From the NCBI GenBank assembly GCA_949710005.1, contig OX453284.1, forward strand, positions 6,361,477-6,425,476: a stretch of 64,000 nucleotides of DNA. Reading direction: 5' to 3'. Positions 46,201 to 57,425 of the stretch are shown here, piece by piece. Both the position numbers and the translations under genes were made by a program. The notes below the pieces were generated by a model. It was not told the origin of the DNA and did no database searches. It saw nothing but the letters and a program-made list of their open reading frames with translations. Source of the DNA: Ricordea florida. Its lineage: Eukaryota; Cnidaria; Anthozoa; Corallimorpharia; Ricordeidae. Numbering within the stretch: position 1 is the first letter of the stretch; the number at the start of each line of letters is the position of its first letter.

Positions 46201-48671
46201 GACAAGCAATGAGATGGTGGAAACTAAGTATGGATTTCACTATCATATTTTATATTTGTTTTTTGGCACGTTAGTGTCTATGTTGTGGTTCAATTTTCTC
46301 CTTGGTTTCAAACTCATTATCATACATTATCATACCAAAAACAAAGGAAAATAAGACCAAGGGAAAAAATTGAACTACAACATATACAGTATGTAATGGA
46401 AGTGCATGTGGGTTATTGCTAAGATGACCAGAGGTCAAGAGTTAGTAAGAGGCTCTGGTTGTGTTTACTGGTGATCTTTGGTCAAGTTTTTGTTACTCTT
46501 CAACTTCCTTTTCACTACAGGGTTGGATTCAATGTCAGGAAAAAATTCCAAGGAACAGATATCTATAAGGTGACTGTACAGTGTATTTAACTTTGGTCAG
46601 TACCTGCACAATCAATAGATAAAGTGGGAAGTATTTTAACAAAAACATTCTTTGTGCACATTGCACATTACACATTGCATTATCTATCCATTCAGGATCG
46701 TGAAAGCCAAATTGCTGCAATTCAAAGCACCTTTGATGCTGCTCAAAGACCAGTGAGTAAAATTCAGTGAAACATTTCTGGCTCTCTTGTGGTGTTATAT
46801 AGACTATTATGTTGTGGTATGTAGACTGTAGACTGTGTGTTGTGTTAATATAAACACTTATTAGACTGTGTACAGTTCATTCACCTTGCAGTGTCGGATT
46901 TTATCACTGACTCAATCTGTTTTAGATAACTCGACACCCCACCAAGCCAAACGTCACACCAGTAGAAGTCCTTCCTGTCTTCCCAGATTTCCAGGTAATT
47001 ACATGTACCTGTACAGATGTAATGAGATAATGTTGACTAAAAAAAGCTTGTTGTTATCTTAGTGTTTACAAGTATGTGATTATGTTTGATAAAGGAACTG
47101 TGATCCACCCCCTCCCCCCCTTGAAGACACTGTTAATACTGTACAAATGTCCACAATTGCAGGTTACATGTAGGTAGAAGTTGCAAGTGAAATTACACTG
47201 TACATACAGACCAGTATTAATTCAGCATGTAGATAAGGATTAAAAGTCAAAAATAAATTTGTTGGAAATTTGTGGCTGTTTTTTTTTTCCCATAAATAGT
47301 ATGTATGACTATTTTTTTAGCTTGGGTCTTTTAACTTCTTTCTAGATGTGGTCACACCCATGTGCTCATGTTATATTTGACACTGACCCCACACCTAGGG
47401 GTAGAAATGGCCCTGCAGAAGAGGATGAGATGTCGCAAGCAATGATCAGGTCAGTAGAGAATGGAATTTTTGGATAAATAACTTGGGAATTTCCAAGTTG
47501 ATCTCTTATCGCTATGATCATTTTCAAACTGGCTTGGACAAACATGTACATGTACCACATTTCTGATACACTTATCAATTCAGATATTTGACCTGGTGCT
47601 CACCATGTATGTCTGAAATACTGAGACTTGAATATCTGAGCAAAATTTGAAAGGTTTTAAGCAATCAACAAATACCGGTAGTAGATTTCCCTTTTGGCTG
47701 ATTTTGTTAGAATGATAAACAGTGATTATAGCTATTTTAGGAAGTGCATTCTTACATTATATAGTAAAATGTAAAATTAATAAATGTTACGGTGCTTTTA
47801 GGTTGTGTTCTATTGGGATCAACCATTTTTGGTTGGTTGGATTTTTTTGTGTTCTATTGCGAAAAAAACATTTTTCGTTGGTTTGGTTGATCAACTATTT
47901 CAGCCAGCTTAGAACTTGGTTGAAAATGATGGGCAATTTCCGCTGACAAGCTAGCACACATCATTTTTGCAGTGCGTGTTGGCTCACATGTCTGACAATT
48001 AGCCACAGCATCCTCAAAATAACCCATAATGGGAGTGACAGGTGTCCTCTCAGTTTCCAAAAACAAAGCTGCTGGGGCTTCTACTTCATTGTCTGCTTCG
48101 TTGTTTGGAAGAACTTTGTCTTCCAACAGTTCTTGAAGGTTAACTGCGGTAGCAAAAGTCTGCGTACTGCCATGTTGACATCCTGATGTCAAGAAGTTGA
48201 AGAAGTCTGGTAACATGTGTCCCAGTCCAAACTGCGTTTCAACCAGAAATGGTTGATGAAGCGTTTCATTGGGAGCCTCAACTAAATCAACCGAAACAGG
48301 TTTTAGTTAAAACAGTTGATTCCAATAGAACATGACCTTAGATATCTCCTTGTTTATGGGTCAATTTTGGTATTTCCTGCTCTAGAGGTATGGTGGATGC
48401 CAGTGGTGACCAGTTTGTTGCATACTTTCTACCAACCCGAGACACTCTTGGAAAACGAAAGAGGGACCAGAATGGTGGATTAGATTACAGTGAAGATCAA
48501 GAGTAAGTACCCTGTCTTATGGCTGGTCATCAGGTGTATCCTGAGTTCTGATTGGCTGCCTGAGCAAGCAAGGTGGGCCAATACTGCTTGCTCAGGATCT
48601 CCCACATTGCCGTGTGAAACAAAACAAATCAGAATGGTGATGTAATAAATCCTTTGTTGACCAGGCTTGCC

Positions 48672-48703
<32 letters not shown>

Positions 48704-51700
48704 ATTTTGTGTTTTTATTGACCTCAATTATATCTCAGTTGATAACATAACCTTAAAGAAAGAACTTGGCCAAAAATGCATAATTATATATGAACAGATT
48801 ACAAATGAGTTCAAACCTCAGCCAGACCAACACTCAAGGTCTTAAAATAACTGAGGAGAATGTGCTGCCTTTGCTGTAACATCTGCAAATGGTTAGACAT
48901 TCTAGTCTTTTTGGATAAGGAAAAAAAATGTAGGGCCCGTCTCACAGCACTGTTCTTGTGGGACATTAAAGATCCCACAACACTGTTGTTGTGGTCGACC
49001 TTTGATAAAGATTGATTGTAATTAATTAATTGATAGGAGAATTGATGTAAAACGCCTTTGAACATATCCATTATGAAAAAGAGCACTGTACAAATTCATT
49101 ATCTTTATGGTAGGAATCCTTGATGGAAGGTTAACAGAGTCAATAAACAGACATGGAATAAAAATAAAAGAGGGTACTGGTAGCGATGAAGAGAATGTGA
49201 TTGTCTGCTTTAAGCCATGTTCTAGGATTGGTTGGGAAATACAGGTTACTTTTTTGCTATTAAATTACAGGCTCCATTTAGCTGATCCTAATTGTTATTT
49301 CCAAAGCATCAACTTGTCAATTTTGGTTTCAGATATGAATACAAAATGGCACGTGAATACAACTGGAATGTTAAAAATAAGGCTACCAAGGGTTATGAGG
49401 TAAGGAAAAAAAAAAAAATATATATATATATATATATAGTTCATTTTTATGGTGGATTTATAAATACATATGCAATGAGCATCAGTCTGTTGCAGTTTGT
49501 CAAGCACTGCTGGTGGACATGCTTTTGTTACACTGTACCACTGTTCAATAGAATCATGCACCTCTTATTTTTTGTCGCTATTGGGTTGTGGGAAGTTCAT
49601 GTATTCCTTGTTGGTAAGGGTGCAAGATTTGTGCTGGGGTTCTAACACTTGCACATGCTGTTTCATCAGAAGTTCAGTTGTCTACTTTCATAATAGAACC
49701 ATCTTTATGTCAGTAGGCTTAGAGCCAGGTATGCTACAGTGTATGTGATCATTAACTTTAATTAACCTTGAACTGTAAATGGCTCAGACAATGTGCAGTT
49801 TAAAATGCACTGTTTTCCCTTTTCTTTGATAGGAAAACTATTTCTTTGTGTTCCGTGAAGGTGAAGGAGTCTTCTATAATGAACTTGTCACAAGGTACAG
49901 TATTTTGTAAAGTCAATAGAACATTGTTAGAAGATGGAAGCAATGAAAACCATACAGAAGATTTTCTTATTTAAATTGTAGAAATACGAGTGTACCTGAG
50001 TTTTGTTTCTATAGACAGTGTTTTCTTTGGAAGCCAGCAACCGGCAAAAATCCCTGCCCACCTTGTTAGAATTTACCTCTCACTGCCGCCTATTTTGTCA
50101 AGATTTCACTAAAATGATTGAAAAAATCAGTCGGGTCGCTGCTTCCTTTCCTTTCCTCAGGCAGCTACTTAAAAAATTACTGAAACCCCTGTATAGATAA
50201 CATTATTGTTAGTGAGCCTTAGCGAGGCAGCAGCCTATTCTTGATATTAGCAAAAAAAAATTATAAGTTGGATGCAAGATCGGAAGCATGCACAGCCGAT
50301 TGTGGCGTTATCATCCAGGGTATTTTAATTTAATTTAAATGTCATGTTAGTATCCTTTCTTATCCTTCTCTGAAAATCTTGCCTATTGTCTGAATGTTTG
50401 TGTTGTGCAGTTCAAAAGTGAGGAAATGCGGAGAATTGCACATTTGAATCACAAATATTTCAACCAGTTTACTTCGCACAAAGTTGTTTGCTATTTGACA
50501 GAGATAACTTGTGTTCAATTAATGTTTGATTTTCTGTAAACGTGGTGCAATTTTTGAGACGTCTGACTCTAGGGTATTCCATGCTCTTCATGTAAAGAAG
50601 AAAAAACTTGCCAAATGTGTCAAATATTTGTATTGTGGGAAAATTGATGTCCTTGAAATTGAATGGGATGGATGGCAACATATTGCAAGTTGACACAGCA
50701 CCTTTACGAAAACCCTAATGTTTAAGAGGTCTGATGTCCAATTACTTTCAACTAGGCTTGGTTTTAGTAAACATATTTTTATCTTTGTCACAAACATCCC
50801 TGCTGTGAGAATGGCGTTGTATGTGCGAAACACCTGCATCGCACAAACCACAATTGGAGAACAACATTAAGGAAAAGGGCAAGATGGTATATGATACATG
50901 AACACAGAAGTGATTGTTTCTTCAGCACATTTTATCGTGGGGGCTCTTAATAATAAGATCTCATTGGGCACTACAGTTAGAGAATTTAAGAACAAAAACT
51001 GAACCCACAATAGTTCATTTGATCAAATTTGTTCCGTGGAACTCAAAGTTTCAATTTTTGTCCAGTTTTGTCATCTTCAGATTATATTAGCACATCAAGC
51101 TCCAATTTTTGTCAGAATAAATTTTGTGTTTTGAGAAAAAAATTTTTAATGTCTGGTGACTTTGAACTAAAAAAAAAAAAAAAAAAAAAACAAGAAAAAA
51201 ACGCTTTCTTCCAGTTTGTCAATTTACATTTTTTTTTTCAAAGGCCACAAGCCCGTATTGAACATGAATAAAACTGTTTACAAGTTACCGAGTTTGTTCA
51301 ATGAACTAGGGCCATAACAATTTTAGAAAACTAACAAAAATTTAATTTCATTTTAGAAGCAATCAGTGGGTTGCCTAAGTCAATTCCAGTCATGGAAAGG
51401 ATGTTCGGCCCAACATATTTCCCTCCATAAAAAATACCCAAATAACACAAGTGCTCCCTGTGTACTTCATTTACATTGCTTGGCTTTGTAAGCTCTCTTT
51501 TGATAAACTTGTGACCTCAAAGAAAGGATTACTCCTATACCATAGGGAGGGAAACATACAAACGCCCATGCAACTGGGACAACATTGGCATGACCTTACC
51601 AAAGCATCTTGTCTTGCATAATTTCATCAATACCGTATACTCTTCCGTGTCCAACACCAGCACTTACTTCCTCATGGAAACTCCTAGTTATTGTACTTAT

Positions 51701-52466
51701 GGGTTATTAGCACTTGATCAAAGTATTAAAATAGCAGGCACTTGGCATTTATTGCAGAATGCAGCATAATTGCAAGTTCAGACATTGACATTTATGTAAT
51801 CCTTGTTTATTTCAAGGGTTCATTTAAGCAAGCGTCGAGCACGTGGTGGTGCTGGTGGAGTTCAGTCAGCAGTCTCCCAGTTGGTTGTGAAACACAGAGA
51901 ATTAAATGATGTTGAACGAAAGGGAGAGGTAAGTCACTACAGTCTCTTTATATGCAAATTTACTTGGATGTCCTCTTACCTCTGTGAATCAACTTTGTGA
52001 TAAGCATAATTGTGTACTCAGGTTTATTGTCTGGGAAGAAGCAGATCCAACTCTTAAGTGCCCCGTGTGATCGGGTCGCAAGATTACAGATAACTTACAT
52101 GTACACAGTAAGGCGGTCATGAAAAACATCAACATTTTGTTAACTTTTTGTTTCAAGCGGATTCGCATGCGTCAACTCGATGCCACCTTGGCAGAAGAGG
52201 AAGGTGAGGAATATGAAGAAGAGGAGGAGGAGGAGGATGAAGAAGAGGAAGAAGAAGCAGGAGCAGATGAAAGAACAGAGGAGACAAACAATGATGAGGA
52301 GGCAAAAGAGGAAAGTAACCAGGGTAATGATGATGCTGAAGACATGAAAGACAATGACGATGAGGCTGACCAAGAGAGTAATGATGAAAGAGATGAGAAA
52401 GAAAGCAGTGGAGAGGAGGAGTCAAGTGTTGAAGATTCTAACAGTGACGAAGAGGAGGAGGGGTGA
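43264..52466 (+). CDS. PAF1: RNA polymerase II-associated factor 1 (PAF1 complex subunit), 14 coding exons, 460 aa
   Basis: PAF1 is the scaffold of the nuclear PAF complex, which travels with RNA polymerase II and supports elongation and histone modification. Exons: 43264-43313, 44839-44934, 45105-45226, 45393-45459, 46126-46227, 46521-46569, 46696-46752, 46926-46994, 47346-47449, 48386-48502, 49333-49399, 49833-49894, 51817-51928 and 52158-52466. They sum to 1383 nt with all phases matching and GT/AG introns throughout. Hallmarks are [71 protein letters not shown] and [17 protein letters not shown]. The last exon is a long acidic Glu/Asp/Ser tail, as in animal PAF1, but shorter than in mammals. 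The start MAPTIQ matches the family N-terminus. Introns hold several unrelated MITEs and a SINE fragment. Confidence 0.97.
43443..44079. mobile_element. Foldback element with gtcgattagccccc subterminal repeats, in PAF1 intron 1
   Basis: Both ends carry three or four copies of gtcgattagcccccaa in inverted orientation, then agtaaaagtcgaccagcccc and cgaaaatctgttttcaactt. The arms are about 150 bp with few mismatches. The left end starts ggtcgattag and the right end is its inverse. No target duplication was convincing and there is no transposase frame. Confidence 0.85.
45762..45935. repeat. Dispersed repeat, copy 2, in PAF1 intron 4
   Basis: Same family and orientation as 1376-1545, sharing caccactcgtaaaattcata, actacatc, tagtggc and the gaggatatc and tttgtgtacaaa strings. 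The element class is unknown. Confidence 0.7.
46279..46386. mobile_element. Foldback MITE, tatgttgtagttcaa family, copy 2, in PAF1 intron 5
   Basis: Ends tatgttgtggttcaatttt and aaaattgaactacaacatat form an almost complete hairpin with inner arms tcctt/aagga. It begins about 50 bp after the donor of PAF1 exon 5 (exon edge 46227). Confidence 0.72.
47801..48337. mobile_element. PIF/Harbinger-type element with ORF remnant, in PAF1 intron 9
   Basis: Ends GGTTGTGTTCTATTGGGATC and its partner (GGTCATGTTCTATTGGAATC on the minus strand) are inverted repeats. TTA flanks both sides (47798-47800 and 48338-48340), the duplication typical of PIF/Harbinger. Inside, a minus-strand frame of 120 codons (47854-48216) includes [16 protein letters not shown] and could be a remnant of an element-encoded protein; I cannot match it to the transposase. 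Its terminal sequence is unrelated to the two MITEs at 12.6 and 18.9 kb. Confidence 0.75.
48655..48722. repeat. Dispersed repeat arm with ggtcaagatggctggatatt
   Basis: ttgaccaggcttgcccggtc then aagatggctggatattggcc matches one arm of the hairpin element at 62316-62467, and more weakly 56201-56260. Here only one arm is present. It lies in PAF1 intron 10. Confidence 0.65.
48806..49106 (+). mobile_element. tRNA-headed SINE, 5'-truncated, in PAF1 intron 10
   Basis: The body is shared with 14331-14715 but on the plus strand. It begins at the B-box part of the head (gagttcaaacctcagcc) and keeps ataactgaggagaatgtgct, gggacattaaagatccc and the tail acaaattcattatct. The A box and anticodon arm are gone, so it could not be transcribed from its own promoter. 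Confidence 0.85.
49900..51816. other. PAF1 intron 12, no further gene seen
   Basis: The largest PAF1 intron (about 1.9 kb). It contains a 20-bp A-run at about 51171 and no clear element boundaries or exons. Confidence 0.6.
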
Positions 52467-53359
52467 ATGATACACCTATGAACAAGGGTGAATGATGCAC
52501 CAATGGACATGGGTGCCTGACACACCTTTAGGCTGTTGTGTAAGGAAATGTCCATGAGCATTTTGGTCAGGTTAAAATGACTAGTTCACATTCCCGTGAA
52601 ATGGAATTAGTTTTAGACTGTGGCAAATCACCTGTGGTATGTTGCCCAGTGATGAACAAACATATCTCAGTGGAGGATGAGATACCATCAGGAATTCACA
52701 ACCAGAGGTTTTAATGTGCAATAGTGTGGCCAATTAGTTTATGGTTTTGTATTTATTACAATGGTATACTAATGGCTAGGGCCAACTGAGCAAGATGTTA
52801 AGGTTCCTGATTAAGGGAGATAGTTTTCTAAATACTTCTGGCCTTGTACATATCTACTTTGCAACTCCTCAATTTAACTTTTCTCAGTCCTTCTTTGTTT
52901 TTCAGTTCTTTTAAAAAAGATAGAGGGTTCATAAGGTAATATAATTACATATATATATTATGGCTCCAGATTTTCCCCTTGCCAGAGAGGCTACTAAAAA
53001 CTAACAGACACGTCTTGTTGGGATCATTCATTTATAGTCCCACAGAGAAAACGAACCATCTGCATCATGATCAAGGGGATCCTTGGTTTACATGTTTCCA
53101 ACCAACCAGAACAGATTTGGTGGTTTTCACTTGTAATGTTGCATCATTGTCACATCACATGATAAAAATGCCTGGTAACTTCCTCTGTTTAATTTGCAAA
53201 TACTGGTATCCTTATTCAAGTCAGACCTTGTTGAGACTGATGTATATTTATTTTTTTTTTTAGATAAATATGATTTCAAGTTTTTGAAAAGTAAACAGAT
53301 TGGTATTTATTTGTGTGGGTGACTTTCGATGCTTATTAATTGCTCAGAGGAAAGTGTTC
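52467..53359. other. Tail-to-tail interval between PAF1 and STN1
   Basis: The 3' UTRs of both genes should lie here. A short repeat ggtgaatgatacaccta/ggtgaatgatgcaccaatgg follows the PAF1 stop. No AATAAA in a convincing place was found on the plus strand, so 3' ends could not be set. Confidence 0.5.
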
Positions 53360-56300
53360 TTACACCAAACAGTACTTATGTTCACTTTCTCTATATACAT
53401 TACTACTTTGTAACAGTCTGTCAAGTGATTCCTCTACTTGGTTCAAAGTGACATAGTGGAACTTGTGTGAGGAATGCAAGACATCCATAATGGCCCAAAC
53501 AGATGCTGAAGAATCTGAAGGAACTAAATATAAATAAAATAAATAGAAATGATAAATATGACAGTATTTTCCCAGCAACAACCTTGCACTGACTTAGTAG
53601 TTTTCCAGCTGTTTGTGAGATACCAGTCTTAATGGAACCAAAAAGCAGTCCAAGAGAAGTTCTAACGATTTGTCTAAACTGTAGTACTCTTAAGAGTACT
53701 GGACATAGTACTCTTAAGAGTACTGGACATAGAAGGAGAAAAAGTGCAAAACAATCAAAGGATTGATTCTAAACAATTTATGCATATTACATTATAGAAA
53801 ATTTCTAAGCATTTTTGCCCAGCACCCTTCTTCCTTGCATTTTGATCCCATATTATCTAAGAGACAAAAAATATTGATATTGTCTCTCAGAAGTAGTCAT
53901 TGGTCACATGACCAAGGCAGTTCCAAGCCATTGCAACACACCTTTGTCATTGCTCAAGAAAGAGTGCTACAGAACATGATAAATTAAGCCAATGAGTACA
54001 AACATAGCCATTAGCCCCGAAAACAAATGAAGTAGGGAATATAATGGCTACAACACAGTGTGGTATCGTACATAGTCAGTTTCATTACCTGAAAGCTTCC
54101 TGATAGCTTTTAAGATGGCAGGGCCCAAATTGTGTTCATGAGAAATGACCTGGAATCATAACATATAAACATAATCATGTCCTGTTAAGATGGAAATATA
54201 TTTTTTTGAACAACTCCATTCAGAACATATATAACTGCGCTTTACCTCATAAAGGTCAGTCTTGGAGTCCTTGAAATACACCATTCCCTCTTTCTCAAGG
54301 TTCTTGATCACTTGACGAATTATCTTCCTCTCTTCAAAAGAACTTTCCAGTTTATTTCCTTGAACCTAAATAAGTATAACAGAATACAGTGTACAAATTT
54401 TTGCCGGTGGAATTGTTGCTATGCAACTATAGATCTATACAATATTTTTAGTAAACAGCAATCAGGTGGTGAATGATTCCTCATTATTCTTGAGCACTGA
54501 AGAATTGCTAAATATTGACCATTTATACTACTCAAAATTTTCAAAAGAAGTTTCAAGAGGGGTGCACATTGGTTTCAATTAGATTTAGCATTGCAAGTGC
54601 TTTTTGAACTTACTTTAACTACTTCTCTTGCAACTTGAAGAATATCTGGCTCAAGGCAGAAGGTCCTAAACTGAAAAGCTATAATCTTCTTGTTTCTTAG
54701 GTGATTAGCAATTGTCCTTCTTAGTTCTTCCTCTTTTGAAATCTCGCCTGTGTTGGCTTGACCATGAAAGACATTAGGTGGCAGATCAAATGGCTTCTTG
54801 TACTCTGTTTTACCAAGGTTCATAGCTTCTAACCAGAACAAGACCTCAGAATTAGGGTCTAGCTGTTCATCTTTGAAATGTTAAGTTGTCTAGTCCCAGG
54901 GCAGGGGGGATGGGAGATAATTATGTTCTGCTGCAAAGGGTGTGGTTTTCAAGCAGTTGTCCGAGATAAGGTATAGAAATCAAAGAGTTTGGGTTTAAGG
55001 CAAGGGTATCATTTCCAAGAAACTGATCTGTTGGTTGAATATTGTAGTCTAGACTAGGAAAAACGGGTATTGTCTTTGTTGTGGCTGTACTTTTCTGTTG
55101 ACGTTTGTAGTTTCCAGAACATTGTGAGTTTCGTCTACTATGGGGTTAGCAAAATTCAGCTCGGCGGGTAGGTCTGGTATAGATAAGAGTCTCGGCTTTA
55201 CATCCCCACCCAAAAATCTCTAAACAGTGTTCTCCTTTTCAGGCGGTAACTGGTAAAATTTACTGCTTGTAACAGCACTTGTGACCACCTAAAATGGCCT
55301 GAAATTCTTGAAAATTCAAAGGAGAACACTGCTTACAGTACTCCCCCTGGGTGCTTAGTACAGTAACAAACAAATTCTTGGCTGTGTCATAGGGTGAAAT
55401 TCCAAAGAAACAAGTGCACCAGTGGGGGCTCAAAACAGAATAAAACGAAGTTGACCAGAACAACATGACTGTACAAGACAGTGCTTGACTGAAGGATACG
55501 AATTAGTTCAATAGTGAGCTGCCTTTGTTCTCTGAAAGTTGAAACTTTTCCTTGAACTGTCACCCGCTGCCCAAGATCATATTCTTCTTTCTTATTCACA
55601 ACTGAGGAATGCCACTGGCAGCAGGGAATTGCACCGCTACCATCATCGACTAAAAAGCAAACAAAAGCCAGACTTGGTGTGACAAGATGTCAAAATATGC
55701 ATACACTGCAAAAAATCTGGTATTAAATGTTCCCCATCAGGACTTTAAGGAGGAATTAAACTACAAACGCAGTCCAAATATAAAAGTGGAGTTGCACTGT
55801 GGAACTTTCATTACTAACAATGTGTGTTGATAGCACAGCGAGTTACTATACCTCCATATGTTGTCAGTTTCTCTCTTCTGTCTACACTAACAATATACCC
55901 CAGTATTTCCACTTTCATGATTGGATGGGTATCAGAATAACAGTACACTCCTAGTAAGCAGGAAAAAGAAAAAAAACTTATGTGATTTGGACGAAGTTTA
56001 AATTTTTAAATGACATTGGGACATTTAGGACAGGACAAACTAAAAGCTGGATTGTGATTGGCTACCCTTGGGGAGTTGTTGTCCAATCCCCACCCCTCCT
56101 CCATTCCAAAACACATGGCTTGTTCCCACAAGAAATGTGTAGTGAGTTCCAGGGTGGTGTGGGGTTGCACTAGCCCCTTATTTTGCGCAACAAATAAATC
56201 TCTTCAGTCAAAATTTCTGGATATTGGCCTTATTTTTTGCGTATTAAGGGATTTGACCATAAGGCAAAAATGTCAAGCCAATATGTGGGTTAAATTAAGG

Positions 56301-57171
56301 TGCATTCATCTGGCTTAGCATGAAGTAAATGCTAATGAAGTCATAGTAAAGGGAGACCCAGTGCACCTCTACTAACTATGATGAAGTAAAGGCTAGTCTT
56401 TTCCATCATGAAGTAAATACTAGTTTAACTGACGTTAGTCGTTTGATATAGGGCTCAGCTCCGGTGTAATATAATTTATGCACACAACTGACGTAAAAGA
56501 AAGGGCGCAAAGCATAATTAACAATGTACTTAACGACATTAATTGATCATTGCAGTTATGTACACAACTTAAGCAGCTGTGAAATTAAAGCCTGAAAACT
56601 CAGGCCTGAATGGGATTTGAACCCATGTATCGCAGAGGTCATGGGTTCCAATTTATTTAATCAATGAATTCAATTAATCAATGTACCCTAATTAACAAAG
56701 AAATTGAGTAAATTATATTACACCAGGCTTGACCTGTTCATAGTTAGCACGTTGTGACTGGAAAGCCATGTAAAGGTGGTCTCAATAAATGTATGTACCT
56801 AAATGCTTCTTAACGATGTGGTTTGATACAACTTTGACATTGTGTAGGGTGAAGGAGGGGAGATTATCGTTCTGGGGGTTTACCTCGGTGTAAAAACCTG
56901 TGAAGTTATTCTCTTTTTTTAATTTTCACTATTATTTTCCTAGTCTCTATTGTTTTGTCTCCCTTGTTTTTTTTTTTTCTACGTCACTCGTGAACGTAAC
57001 TGGTTTTAACACCGGGGATGAGCTGTCAATCTTACCCTTAAAATCCGAATAATCTGTCAAAGCCAAAACATCTTTCACAAACAACTTCATGTGTGTCCAA
57101 AACAACGGATTTAAACCCCAGAAACGCACAGCATGCCGGGGAGTAGCTTGACCTACAACACGATCATCCAT
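53360..57171 (-). CDS. STN1: CST complex subunit STN1 (OBFC1), 7 exons, about 325 aa
   Basis: STN1 with CTC1 and TEN1 forms the CST complex, which binds single-stranded DNA and helps DNA polymerase alpha-primase fill in telomeric and stalled-fork C-strands. Minus-strand exons: 57036-57171, 55852-55950, 55500-55649, 54614-54870, 54246-54365, 54089-54149 and 53360-53514. They sum to 978 nt in continuous frame. Hallmarks are WGLNPLFWTHMKLFVKDVL, HPIMKVEILGYIVSVDRRE and VDDGSGAIPCCQW (OB fold), then GQRVTVQGKVSTFREQRQL. Two C-terminal winged-helix parts include IIRQVIKNLEKEGMVYFK and ASVWAIMDVL. The start at 57171 has good Kozak context (AAAATGG) and matches the family N-terminus. The frame is open to an ATG at 57285, which would add 38 residues. 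The exon 3 donor (TTC|GTATCC) is weak and is the least certain junction. Confidence 0.88.
53683..53724. repeat. Two perfect 18-bp palindromes in tandem
   Basis: AGTACTCTTAAGAGTACT occurs at 53683-53700 and again at 53707-53724, separated by ggacat, giving a 24-bp tandem unit. It lies in intron 6 of STN1. Function is unknown. Confidence 0.9.
56201..56260. repeat. Diverged dispersed repeat arm
   Basis: cagtcaaaatttctggatat then tggccttattttttgcg resembles the arm seen at 48655-48722 and 62316-62467, with several substitutions. It lies in intron 1 of STN1. Confidence 0.5.
56536..56625 (-). mobile_element. SINE-like fragment with B box, copy 2
   Basis: About 90 bp match 25490-25583 on the same strand, with GGTTCAAATCC (a perfect B box) read on the minus strand. 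The A box is missing. It lies in intron 1 of STN1. Confidence 0.55.
56874..57013. repeat. Foldback repeat with gtgtaaaaacctgt ends, copy 1
   Basis: gggtttacctcggtgtaaaa then acctgtgaagtt at the left and cgtgaacgtaactggtttt at the right match 58135-58267. The arms taaaaacctgt and acaggttttta are inverted. It ends about 20 bp from the donor of STN1 exon 1. Confidence 0.75.
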
Positions 57172-57425
57172 TTTCATAAACCTTGGGCTTCTTCCGGTAT
57201 TTAAGCCGGAGAGAAAGGAAGTGTCTATCAAGTCACTTTGAACGGTACATTTCTTATCCAAATGCAAAACGCAGCCATCTTGCATTTCAATTTCCCGCGA
57301 AAATTCCTGGGAACTAGTAAATCAATGACGAATGCTTATAGAGTGCCTGATTGTTTTTGAACATATTCCATTCTGGGAATTCTAATGTTCCGCGTACAAA
57401 AGCGGAAATTATACACTGTAATGAC
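57172..57425. promoter_or_regulatory. Shared head-to-head interval of STN1 and GCH1
   Basis: The two start codons face away from each other across 254 bp (140 bp if the upstream STN1 ATG is used). No other gene fits between them, so this interval probably drives both transcripts. No TATA box was seen. Confidence 0.5.

Noticed and set aside
47854-48216. Host gene nested in PAF1 intron 9
   Set aside because: The frame lies wholly between transposon terminal repeats with TTA duplications, so it belongs to the element.
52140-52561. Minus-strand ORFs rich in Ser or Leu opposite the end of PAF1
   Set aside because: They are antisense shadows of the acidic Glu/Asp codons of PAF1 exon 14.
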